Source of the DNA: Paraburkholderia aspalathi
Lineage (GTDB): Bacteria; Pseudomonadota; Gammaproteobacteria; Burkholderiales; Burkholderiaceae
Assembly (NCBI RefSeq): GCF_900116445.1
Contig: NZ_FPBH01000056.1
Span: 1 to 37,842 of the forward strand
Direction of reading: 5' to 3'
DNA length: 37,842 nucleotides
The notes under the pieces were generated by a model. It did not search any database and was not told where the DNA came from. It saw nothing but the letters and a program-made list of their open reading frames with translations. Positions 1 through 7,857 of this stretch are shown here, piece after piece. Position 1 is the stretch's first letter; each line of letters starts with the position of its first letter. The position numbers and the translations under genes were made by a program.

Positions 1-10
1 TTCCTCCCTT

Positions 11-89
11 CAGGTTTATTCAACGCCTGCCCGCACGCGCCGTCGCGCGCCTCCAAGCTCGCAGACATGGGCAGGCGTCGAACAAACCT
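11..89. repeat. Imperfect inverted repeat
   Basis: The arms are 11-31 and 69-89, about 21 bp with two mismatches, both built on a GCAGGCG core. The interval between them is GC-rich and contains alternating GC runs. It could fold as a hairpin and act as a transcription terminator, or be the edge of a repeat element whose other part lies outside the window. No gene runs into it from inside the window. Confidence 0.55.
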
Positions 90-90
90 C

Positions 91-683
91 AAGACGACCT
101 GCCGGTCGAGACACGAAGTGACAGGCGGTTGATTGGTCATTGCGGCCGCTGTAAAAACCGTCACACCATGACAGGGTAGATCAGCCAGAACGTTCCCCGG
201 CAGATCTTGATTGTGCTCTGACCGGGCAACAACATCCCGGCACCGCAGATACTCATCCAACGATCCCGATCTCCATTCAGGGGGCTCCAGCACTTTATTC
301 GCTGATCGACCGACGCGTTGCCGCACGCACACTCGGTCATGAGCGGACGTGGTAGCACCGCTTGTTCGTCGATCAAGCGTTCATCCCCCGCCGCCGGTCT
401 GTCCTGTGACGCAGCCAGATCGCAACCTGCCCAAGCCAACCGGACGCCTCCCGACGCTTACGCGCCGGGACCGGGCATTAGGTGGACTTCTACTAGTGTG
501 TCACCGGGGGCTTGTCACCCTTGACCGACTCAGCCTCGTATCGAAACTACCTTCGGCTTGATGCTCTTGCGAATCTCGGCGAGTTCTCGTTCCCGGCGCT
601 TGCCGCGCGGCTCCTGCCCGGTCAACCCCGAAGTCTGGCATGCGCCCGGCTCCCAGGTTCCCGCCCTGACCCCGCGACCGTAG
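91..683. other. Region without a recognisable gene
   Basis: Several short open frames occur on both strands, but none has a recognisable product or a convincing ribosome binding site. One minus-strand frame (161-439) contains a cysteine-rich stretch around CACG; I cannot assign it. I see nothing else here. Confidence 0.5.
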
Positions 684-770
684 CCGATAGCGGACGGGTG
701 TCAAGGGGCGAGGGACCGTGTTGCCCGCACCCCTCCCTCGCCTATTTCCTTGACACCCGTCCGCTATCGG
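684..770. repeat. Long perfect hairpin upstream of the DUF932 gene
   Basis: The outer arms 684-706 and 748-770 are 23 bp and exactly complementary. A second pair, 708-715 and 734-741 (GCGAGGGA/TCCCTCGC), continues the stem after a small internal loop. The stem is far longer than a normal intrinsic terminator and has no T tract. It lies 145 bp upstream of the DUF932 start codon, so it may be a leader-RNA structure, a protein-binding site, or a single-strand or double-strand origin of a former plasmid. Confidence 0.75.
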
Positions 771-914
771 TTCCCTGAGTCGCACGGGCGAAAACCCGGG
801 AGCCTGGCGGCAGCAAAGCCAACCCCGGGTTCCACCGGAAGGTGTCCAGCCGAAACGGTAAGGCACACCTCCTCGCCCGGTTTGTGCCCTCAACCCTTTG
901 CTGTGGAGATTGCC

Positions 915-1748
915 ATGCAACTCGCCTCTTCTTTCCGTCCTGGCTCCCCGGTGCTCCGTTCCCATGCGCCACTGTCCGACGAGCAAATCCATGACGTGGC
1001 CCCGTCGATCTTTGCCGAAGGCAAGCACGACAGCCGCTCCGACCGCTACGCCTACATTCCCACCATCGACGTGCTGCGCGGCCTGCGCAACGAAGGCTTC
1101 GAACCGTTCATGGTCTGCCAGACCCGCGTGCGCGACCAGAGCAGGCGCGAATATACGAAACACATGCTCCGGCTTCGTCCCGCAGACACGATCACTGGCG
1201 ACGAAGCCAACGAAATCATCCTGCTCAACTCCCATGACGGCACGAGCAGCTACCAGATGCTGGCGGGCGTGCTGCGCTTCGTCTGCCAGAACGGCATGGT
1301 CGCGGGCGACAACGTGGCCGAGATCCGTGTGCCGCACAAGGGCAACATCGTGCAGAACGTGATCAACGGTGCGTTTGACGTGCTTGACGGCTTCGACCTG
1401 GTCCGCGAGCAAAAGGAAGGCATGCAGGCCGTCACGCTGAATCGCGACGAGCAAGTCGTCTTTGCCAGCTCCGCGCTCGCCCTGCGTTACGACCCGACCG
1501 ACATCACCGCGCCTGCGCCGATCACCGGGAACCAGTTGCTCTCTCCGCGCCGTTTCGAAGATCGTCAAGACGACCTCTGGACAGTCTTTAATCGCGTGCA
1601 GGAAAACCTCACCAAAGGCGGATTGCACGGGCGCTCGGCAAACGGGCGTGCGATGTCCACCCGGCCCGTGACCGGCATCGACCAGAACGTGAAGCTGAAC
1701 CGCGCGCTGTGGATGCTCGCTGACGCCATGCGCCAGATAAAGGCGTAA
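915..1748 (+). CDS. DUF932 domain-containing protein
   Basis: The product is 277 residues and matches the DUF932 family, proteins of unknown function common on plasmids, integrative elements and phages. Family-like segments include the stretch around DVLRGLRNEGFEPF (about residues 50-65), the central LLNSHDGTSSYQMLAG with GVLRFVCQNGMV just after it, and the C-terminal NVKLNRALWMLADAM. The ATG at 915 is preferred over upstream in-frame starts because GGAGA sits 6-9 bases ahead and because homology-like sequence begins only there. The open frame extends upstream to 750, through the leader, without family resemblance. It is transcribed away from the long hairpin. Function is unknown; its presence supports a mobile-element origin of this end. 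Confidence 0.85.
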   Translation: MQLASSFRPGSPVLRSHAPLSDEQIHDVAPSIFAEGKHDSRSDRYAYIPTIDVLRGLRNEGFEPFMVCQTRVRDQSRREYTKHMLRLRPADTITGDEANEIILLNSHDGTSSYQMLAGVLRFVCQNGMVAGDNVAEIRVPHKGNIVQNVINGAFDVLDGFDLVREQKEGMQAVTLNRDEQVVFASSALALRYDPTDITAPAPITGNQLLSPRRFEDRQDDLWTVFNRVQENLTKGGLHGRSANGRAMSTRPVTGIDQNVKLNRALWMLADAMRQIKA

Positions 1749-1870
1749 TCGCATCCAGGATGGGGAACGTCGAAGGGTACCCCTCCGCTCATTCGATCCC
1801 GAATCCTGTTCGGGTCCATGCCTGATTGGCTCACTCCTGCCCGCACCAATGCGTGGGCGGGAGCCTGCTT

Positions 1871-2543
1871 TTATCTGAGATGCTCGCCCACAAGCACGGC
1901 CATGCCGACGAACATCCCGAGCAGGATAGCGGCCACCGCCCACAGGCGACGCAGTGCGCGAACAAAGCGCCGCTCGATCCTCTCGGCGCCTCCCTCTGCC
2001 CGTACAGTCGCCTCGGCTATCGCTCGCTCAAACGAGCCGACTGCACCATTCATTCGCTCACGCTGATCCTGTGCTGCCAGCGCCGCCGCACCGACAAACC
2101 GGTTACTGGCGATCCCTGCGACCCGATTGGCCATCCGGTCGGCCAGCACAGTAATCGATGCCTCATTGAGTTGTGCGAGTGCGGTCCGACATCCTGCTTC
2201 GTGCTCACGAATCATCTCCTCGGCCAGCTGTATCGTCGCCTTGCAGCGCGCGAGCGCGTCACGGTGCTGGTGCATCAGGGCATCGGTCGCCGCCTCCGCT
2301 TCCCGGCGCACCGCGTCGAAACCGCCGTCGCCCGCATGCCGGATGCGCTCGGGCATCGCCTCGTACAGCCGCGCGTAGTATTCGAGCATGGCAATGACCG
2401 ACCACAGCGCATCGTTGTCGCGCAGGTTCAGCGTACTGGACACCCGGCGTATGCGCAGGAGGCTGGCGGTCCGGTAATTCGCCGGTGACGTCGAGGAACA
2501 GGCGGGCGAGCGCATCAGGCGACTTCGTCCGTCGATTACGCAT
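1871..2543 (-). pseudogene. TraM-like membrane-anchored protein, frameshifted
   Basis: Two overlapping frames together make one plausible protein. The N-terminus starts at the ATG at 2543, which overlaps the stop of the upstream ATPase gene (ATGCGTAA), and reads MRNRRTKSPDALARLFLDVT followed by GELPDRQ. The rest (from LLRIRRVSSTLNLRDN onward, ending at 1871) is in another frame. An extra C in CAGCCTCC near 2470 would explain the switch. The body is helical and Ala/Glu/Arg rich, with a C-terminal membrane segment (LWAVAAILLGMFVGMAVLV). It is third in a traK-traL-traM-like order. An alternative is that translation starts inside the second frame, at 2515, giving 214 residues. The function of TraM-like proteins is poorly known. 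Confidence 0.55.
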
Positions 2544-3228
2544 CGGCGCTCACCCTGGCGAACATGTCGCTATATAGCGCGCGCCAGCGCAGCAGTTCCG
2601 CCCGCTCGCCGATATGCATCGTCTCCGCCGCCTTGTGGATCGACAGGCGCTGGCTGCGAAGCTCGTCGGCGACCCGATCCGCGAGATCGGGAAAGTCCAG
2701 CGACTTGCCCTGCGCCTCGACAGCCTTGCGGAGTTTCGACTCCCGGTACAGCGTGAACTTGTCCGGTGTTCCGAAATAGCCGTTGCGCACGACATGCGTG
2801 AGCGCATGCGGGAACGTCTCGCCAAACTCGATCAACAGCTCGAGGCTGTCACGCTGCCGGTTAATGATCCATAGCACGACGAGACGCCGCGCCAGTTCGT
2901 CCAGCGTACTTGCGAGTGTCCCGCCGTACTGCGCAACGCCTGTCTGACTCCGCGCCGCCGTGTTAACTACGACCGTCGCGTCCCGATGCGCATCGCAGAA
3001 ATTGACGAAATCGATCCAGCCTCCCGGATCATCCAGATCACATGACGCACACTCGATTTCGTCATGAACGGCTTTCATGACATCGGGATTGGATGTATCC
3101 GTCTCCACCAGCACGACATGGACATCCGCGCGCCGCAGGTAATCGACCAGCGCCAGCGTGACGAAGCTCTTGCCGACACCGCCCTTGCTGCCGCCGACCA
3201 TATAGATAGGGTGATTTTTCGTTGCCAT
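2536..3228 (-). CDS. ParA/TraL-type P-loop ATPase
   Basis: The product is 230 residues. A deviant Walker A motif KGGVGKS is at about residues 15-21, right after a short beta strand, and is followed by the family-like VVLVETDTSNPDV segment and, later, a VVVNTAA strand. This is typical of MinD/ParA-like ATPases; size and context fit the TraL/StbB branch carried next to transfer origins and used in plasmid positioning or conjugation. A GAGG ribosome site precedes the ATG. It lies 9 bp after the TraK-like gene and its stop overlaps the start of the TraM-like gene, so the three are probably one operon. It could also be a generic partition ATPase, but no ParB gene is adjacent. Confidence 0.7.
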   Translation of the reverse strand: MATKNHPIYMVGGSKGGVGKSFVTLALVDYLRRADVHVVLVETDTSNPDVMKAVHDEIECASCDLDDPGGWIDFVNFCDAHRDATVVVNTAARSQTGVAQYGGTLASTLDELARRLVVLWIINRQRDSLELLIEFGETFPHALTHVVRNGYFGTPDKFTLYRESKLRKAVEAQGKSLDFPDLADRVADELRSQRLSIHKAAETMHIGERAELLRWRALYSDMFARVSADA

Positions 3229-3237
3229 GTCATACCT

Positions 3238-3702
3238 CTACAAGTTCTCGGTATCCGGCCTGATCGGAAATCCGAGGAAGCCCTGTACCTGAGTGAGTTT
3301 CGGCCTGGTTACTCCCCCATCGCCTTTCTGCTGTAATCCGGCGTGTGCATGGCCGGTATGTGACGACGTCGCCTGATTGACCTTCTTTACGCGAGGTGAT
3401 GCCGTGGCGGTATGCGTTTTGACGTGTCGCTGCGCCTGCGTAGACTGGTCTTCTTTCCCAGCACGTTGCATCGCATATCGCAACGTGCTGGCGCTGATCT
3501 CCACGCCGTCCTGCGCGATCTGCTGGACGATTTCTTCCTGCGTGTAGCCCTTCCTCTGGGCACCAATAATTTGAAGTTGCATGGATTTCATTCCATCGCA
3601 GACATTAACGCGATGGTCATGCGCGGGCTTCTTCGGCAGTGCGTCGAGACGACGCGCTGCCGCGTCCCATTGCGCCTGGGTAAAGTTCTTCAACACCGGC
3701 AT
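3238..3702 (-). CDS. TraK-like small DNA-binding protein
   Basis: The product is 154 residues. The middle part (about residues 48-82) reads as a helix-turn-helix-like module, with KGYTQEEIVQQIAQDGVEIS followed by ASTLRYAMQRAG. The C-terminal half is low-complexity, basic and Thr/His/Lys rich. This layout resembles IncP TraK and other small proteins that bind the origin of transfer or control partition operons. A GGAG ribosome site precedes the ATG at 3702. It is the first gene of a three-gene minus-strand operon whose order (DNA-binding, P-loop ATPase, membrane-anchored) matches traK-traL-traM. The assignment rests on order and motif type and was not checked by alignment. Confidence 0.5.
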   Translation of the reverse strand: MPVLKNFTQAQWDAAARRLDALPKKPAHDHRVNVCDGMKSMQLQIIGAQRKGYTQEEIVQQIAQDGVEISASTLRYAMQRAGKEDQSTQAQRHVKTHTATASPRVKKVNQATSSHTGHAHAGLQQKGDGGVTRPKLTQVQGFLGFPIRPDTENL

Positions 3703-4419
3703 GATTCGCTCCTGCGTACTGCTTTCATGCCATCTTGCTAAGGGGAATAACGGTCGTCAATACCCCGAAACAGGCTTATTTCGGGTCGATGGAACGAACT
3801 GGAATGAGCGGGATTTCCGAGGAACAGGAAATTTTTTTGTGCCATCGCATACGGGCAACGTATCGGGATTTGCGCGCGGGAGAACCCAGCCACATCGCCC
3901 TTCGAATCGAGTGATCAACGGTTCTGCGTTGACAACGGGCAGCACACGAAATCCGTCGCCCGCCATATTGCGCCGGATAATCACAAAACTTGATGTGACG
4001 TATCCACCCGATGCAATTCCTGCTGCGCTGCCCGTGTAAGCCTCTTTGCTCAAGTTGCGCAGACATCGACACCCATGAACGAGGACTCAACACGGCATTT
4101 GAATTTTTGTGCGGGGAGCGCGGTCGCCCATGCTCATGCTTGTTGCGCCATGAGTCGTACCTTCGTGCTTCCGATCGATCATCTATTTGCGTGGGCAGCG
4201 ATACCTGCTCACGCGATACACCATTTCTTTCAATCAGGACGGTTCATCATGCTGCGCGCGGTACGCGGCTTTCCTGCTCGGACGAACATATTTTCCTGCA
4301 GCGGGTGTCGATTTATTTGCGCGACCACGGTCAATCGCGCTCACGGGATTTGCGGACAGCAGATTTAAAGACATAAAAACGAGGGATGGCAGGATAGGCT
4401 ACCGCCGGGATTGGGCGCC
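3703..4419. other. Long intergenic region upstream of the TraK-like operon
   Basis: No convincing gene is seen in 717 bp, and the sequence is less GC-rich than its neighbours. A plus-strand frame ending at 4039 carries NPSPAILRRIITKLDV, which loosely resembles the end of a Cro/CI-type helix-turn-helix domain, but it has no clean start. The position, upstream of traKLM-like genes, is where an IncP-type origin of transfer would lie. Confidence 0.4.
4389..4396 (-). other. Possible IncP/IncI-type nic sequence
   Basis: The minus strand reads TATCCTGC, matching the nic consensus YATCCTG/Y of IncP- and IncI-type origins. It is the only such match between the TraK-like gene and the EAL fragment. Transfer starting here would lead toward the traKLM-like genes, as I recall for RP4. 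No relaxase gene or flanking TraJ-type inverted repeat is evident, and the eight bases could occur by chance. Confidence 0.2.
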
Positions 4420-5297
4420 ATGAACGGCGAACTTAAATTAGAGGATGAACTCGTAGCCGGGATGGATGATGGCGGATTACCAACATGCGCCCAATGCGAT
4501 TTCTGATAGCGCTCGACGACTTCGGTGCAGGTCATTCAAACATCGATCGGGTCTGGCGACTTCAACCCGATATAGTCAAACTGGATCGCAGCGTCATTGC
4601 ACAGGCAGCTCGGGAACCTCGCGTTGCGCGCATGTTGTCGCGCCTAGTCTCGCTATTGCATGAGACCGGCGCAATAGTTTTGGCAGAAGGCGTCGAAACG
4701 CAAGTTGAAGCACTTCTGTCGATGGAGTGCGATGCAGATTTCGTGCAAGGATTTTACTTTGCACATCCTGCTCCGGGCAGCGTAGACGAGGAGTCATGTC
4801 GAGCGGTCATGGACTCGATATCGGAGATATTTCGTACCCGTGTCGAACTGATTGAACGCGCGAATTCCACGCTGCTGTCGGCTTACACGGACGCTCTGCA
4901 GACTTCGGCGGAGAGGTTTTGCGCCGGCATCGATTTTCCTCGCGCTACACAAGGCCTCCTTCGCCTGGAGGGCGCAGCCCGCTGCTATTTACTGGACGGC
5001 CAAGGTTATCAGATCGGAGACGACATCAAAGCCACCCAGCCTGGCGTTTCAGCACCAAATCTGTTTGGATCCGAGGCCGTGGCGTCGGGAGGTTGTTGGG
5101 ATCGGCGTCTATACTTTCGCGATGCAGTCAGTGAACCAGGGACGGTGAAGATTTCCGAACCCTATCTGTCAATCAACGGGATGCACCTGTGTGTCACATT
5201 TTCAATCGCGATCTCTGCTAGAGGATCAATGTGGGTGCTGTGCGCAGATACTGACTGGCAACACATGCAGGGCGCTACGACATCAACAATGCGATGA
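4420..5297 (+). pseudogene. Internally deleted EAL-domain gene
   Basis: EAL proteins hydrolyse cyclic di-GMP. A start at 4420 reads MNGELKLEDELVAGMDDGG, like the N-terminus before an EAL domain, and stops at 4504. In another frame from 4470 the second half of an EAL domain follows: ALDDFGAGHSN, IVKLDRS, AEGVET and QGFYFAHPAP. The front half of the domain, including the EAL/EVL signature and its metal ligand, is missing. About 120 residues have been lost with a change of frame between about 4463 and 4490. The remaining C-terminal 140 residues (TLLSAYTDALQTSAERF onward) look intact and may be a sensory or accessory domain. A phosphodiesterase role is not possible for the product as it stands. 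Confidence 0.75.
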
Positions 5298-5564
5298 GCC
5301 GGAGTCGATGACAGGAGGATCGTCGGTTGCAGCATGAATTCGGATTTTCGCCTGCCGTCGAACGCCTTTCGGTGTGCCGGAGGCCTATACGCAAACTTGC
5401 AGTTCGTTGGTTCCAGTAGAGAGTCGAATGCGGACGCAAGCTGAGCGGTCGAGAAAGAACACCGCCACGTCTGTAGTTTGCTGATAGAGGTCGTTAATTT
5501 TGCTAGCGAACTTCGGCTTTCGCATAGGACCGCTCCCTGATCGGACATCCGCCGCGTATCGGCA

Positions 5565-5834
5565 TCACCACAACTCGTCAAGATCCAGCGACATCTGTTC
5601 CTTCGTCGTGGCGTCAGAATGTGCGTCGGACGCAGAACCCTTTGGCAATGCCATTTTCAGCACATCGCGATGAAAAACCGCATCCGCGCATGCCCGGACA
5701 AAACCGTTACCCGGCTGCTTGGGGCCGGTGCCGTTTTCCAAACCGGCACGGCGGTCGTGCCCCGCCTGTACCCTCCCGTTCACGCCGCAACCGCCAGCAT
5801 CGACCGACGACAATCCGGAGCGGTACAGGCACAC
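5565..5834 (-). CDS. Small uncharacterised ORF with a clamp-binding-like tail
   Basis: The open frame could encode up to 89 residues and overlaps the end of the SET gene. The N-terminal part is unconvincing. The last residues, EQMSLDLDELW, contain QMSLDL, which resembles the hexapeptide sliding-clamp-binding motif QLxLxL. No ribosome site was found. It may be the tail of a decayed DNA-metabolism gene or a chance frame. I do not recognise it. Confidence 0.2.
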   Translation of the reverse strand: MCLYRSGLSSVDAGGCGVNGRVQAGHDRRAGLENGTGPKQPGNGFVRACADAVFHRDVLKMALPKGSASDAHSDATTKEQMSLDLDELW

Positions 5835-6220
5835 GCGTACTGGGCCCGGGCCTCTTCATCCTCAGGGTCGTCGACGGCAAGCAGGTAATCGATGAACAGT
5901 TCTTCTCCCGCGTCGATCGGCCGGAGCGTCTGGATGAAAATCCGGCCATCATCCTCAATCGTCTCGCAGTTCGGCGTGCAGGCGTGGTTCAGCCAGCGCG
6001 CGCTGTTGCCGCCCCGGCTGCCATCAATGACGCGTCCGTCCGACAGGCCGAAAAGAGACGTATGTCCTTCGACGCTTTCACGCTGGTGACGTCGCACCGC
6101 ATTTCGCCACGAGGTGATTTCACCCCTGTACTCAAGCACGCGCTCGGCCACCGCGAGCGCATGCATGGCGAACACGCCTTTGCCGTGAATTGGAGACCGC
6201 CGAACAATCACGCACCGCAT
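5780..6220 (-). CDS. SET-domain protein lysine methyltransferase
   Basis: The product is 146 residues, essentially a bare SET domain, which transfers methyl groups from S-adenosylmethionine to lysines. Visible motifs are SPIHGKGVFA near the N-terminus (residues 9-18), the knot segment RWLNHACTPNCE (about 75-86), the catalytic-tyrosine segment AGEELFIDY near 103-111, and a C-terminal zinc-like CxCxxxxC pattern (CACTAPDC). GGAAAGGA precedes the ATG. It belongs to a run of minus-strand genes that includes an HU-type protein about 550 bp upstream. The substrate is unknown; histone-like proteins are methylated by some bacterial SET enzymes. Confidence 0.85.
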   Translation of the reverse strand: MRCVIVRRSPIHGKGVFAMHALAVAERVLEYRGEITSWRNAVRRHQRESVEGHTSLFGLSDGRVIDGSRGGNSARWLNHACTPNCETIEDDGRIFIQTLRPIDAGEELFIDYLLAVDDPEDEEARAQYACACTAPDCRRSMLAVAA

Positions 6221-6403
6221 ACTCTTTCCTTTCCCGATGTCAGCACCAGTCTACGAGCAGCAAATTTCCGCATCCAGTGTGAGGGGATGAGCACGCGCTC
6301 GCCACGTTCGGATACCGGCGGGCAGATCGAAGCTGAAGAGTCGAGGTATTTGCTCCGCAGGCATCCCAGAATGACCGGCGATCGCCCGCGAAGATATCTA
6401 GCT

Positions 6404-6610
6404 TCAGAAAAGCTGATTACCCAGCTCACGCAGGCTGATCCACTTCACCGTGCTCACGAAGGTCCTGCCTGTGGTATCGAGCGATTCGATCATCGCGCGT
6501 TGCCCACGGGCTTCCGCAATGACGCGCACGATGCGCGTCCGGTAACGCGGTAACGCGCCGATCGTTGGGCACGAGATTTCGCGCCCGGTGCGCGATCGTT
6601 TCTTTCCCAT
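6404..6610 (-). CDS. Small uncharacterised protein, 68 aa
   Basis: A basic N-terminus (MGKKRSRTGRE) is followed by a compact beta-rich segment: VRVIAEARGQRAMIESLDTT, then VKWISLRELGNQLF at the end. Small proteins of this shape (beta-barrel-like, ending in an NLRPLQ/LF-like tail) are often seen next to mobile-element genes in beta-proteobacteria. No strong ribosome site is seen at the chosen ATG; an upstream start at 6673 would add 21 residues without resemblance to the rest. It sits between the HU and SET genes on the same strand. Function is unknown. Confidence 0.5.
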   Translation of the reverse strand: MGKKRSRTGREISCPTIGALPRYRTRIVRVIAEARGQRAMIESLDTTGRTFVSTVKWISLRELGNQLF

Positions 6611-6769
6611 ACGGCTATCTATAGAGACATGCAGCGAATCGCAGGGGCCGCAGTACGTCGCGGCATCTCGCACTGACGCTACCAGGCCGACTGGCCGGGG
6701 TCCAGCCCTTGCCCGATCACCCCGTGCCGTCGCTGCCGCCAGAACCTGTAGCGGCTCTCGCGTCCGGTT

Positions 6770-7048
6770 TCACGCGCCGTTTACGGCGTCCTTGAACGCC
6801 TTGCCCGCCGTGAACTTCACCGTCTTCGCAGCAGGGATCTGGATCTCGGCGCCGGTCGCCGGATTACGGCCGACCCGCGCGGCGCGCGCGCCCGTCGAAA
6901 ACGACCCGAAGCCGATCAGCTGGACTGTATCGCCCTTTGTCACCGCGCCGGTGATTGCGGCGATCACAGCATCGATCGCCTCGCCGGTTGTCGCCTTGCT
7001 TTCGCCCGTCTTAGCGGCCACTGCGTCTACCAGTTCCTGCTTGTTCAT
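6770..7048 (-). CDS. HU-family DNA-binding protein
   Basis: The product is 92 residues, the usual HU length. It starts MNKQELVDAVAAKTG, has the helical dimer core (EAIDAVIAAITGAVTKGDTV), the GFGSFSTGARAARVGRNP segment leading into the DNA-clasping arm, and the terminal VKFTAGKAFKDAVN. GAGGAAGCAGCA ahead of the ATG is a good ribosome site; the open frame reaches 13 codons further up without support. The protein bends and compacts DNA and acts in recombination and transcription. This copy is associated with mobile-element genes, so it is probably an accessory HU rather than the main chromosomal one. Confidence 0.95.
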   Translation of the reverse strand: MNKQELVDAVAAKTGESKATTGEAIDAVIAAITGAVTKGDTVQLIGFGSFSTGARAARVGRNPATGAEIQIPAAKTVKFTAGKAFKDAVNGA

Positions 7049-7857
7049 TGCTGCTTCCTCGTTGTGGTCGTGATGTCGCCACCCCACCCGATTGGCGCGC
7101 CTTCATGCAATCACCGCCAACAGGCGATCCTATTCCGCGACGACCGGATCAAGCAGGTGTGTCGACTTCACCGCGCGCCACGTGCGTGGCGCCCGGACGC
7201 GCCTGACTGGTCCCGAATTTAACGGGGATACATCAGCTTCAACCCTGATAACGCCATCCATCAGGGTGGCTTTCATGGTGCATCGGCGCCGTGATAACCC
7301 GCGTTATCACCGCAATCCCTTCTCACGGCATGCATTCCCAGGAATATCCAATGGCTCGCCCCAACGCCGGGAGAAGTCGAAGGGTCGAGACCGACCTATA
7401 CCCACCCTGCAACTTTACGCGACTTCACCGGTGGGTTCCGAAGTACAGCGGCCATTCGAGCAGCCGACCCAGATGGCATGTGTTCGGCCATTGCCGTCAT
7501 TCGGGTGGACCGGGTTCTATGTCAGCAATGTCATGGATTGCTGACGGTGGCGGCATCCAGCAGTCCGATGGCAGCTTCCTGCGTTCACGAACTCACACTC
7601 CCGACCCACTGCTGTCATTCGGGTCATCAAGTCGGCGATGGCCGCTTCCCAATTCCAAACGGTCATCCATCCGTACCACCTCTCGACATGTTTGCGTGCC
7701 CGTTAATAAGCTGAACGGCTTCGCGACATATCCTGGCGTCCAATTATTCGATCCGGGAAGATTCTCTTCCACAAAAGCGAGAATCCTCCGGATTCGGTCG
7801 CGCTCGTCCAACTCGTTCCGATGTGGCAGTCACCCGAGACTGTCGGCGTATAGCCCC
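7049..7857. other. Intergenic region with dyads and degenerate sequence
   Basis: About 800 bp lie between the HU and NmrA genes. Frames exist on both strands but none shows a family. A minus-strand frame beginning at 7811 reads MDERDRIRRILAFVEENL, which might be a fragment of a regulator. The motif GTCATTCGGGT occurs twice (near 7496 and 7613), and CGGCCATT-type words recur as in other intergenic stretches of this window. Two dyads lie near 7243-7310. Confidence 0.45.
7291..7310. promoter_or_regulatory. Palindromic operator-like site
   Basis: GTGATAAC and GTTATCAC are perfect 8-bp arms around a 4-bp spacer (CCGC). A smaller dyad, CCCTGAT/ATCAGGG, lies just upstream at 7243-7266. The site is about 240 bp upstream of the HU start and could bind a dimeric regulator. 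No regulator gene is adjacent. Confidence 0.5.

Noticed and set aside
501..1943. Long 480-codon minus-strand frame
   Set aside because: It runs antisense through the whole DUF932 gene and shows no family resemblance; high GC commonly opens such frames.
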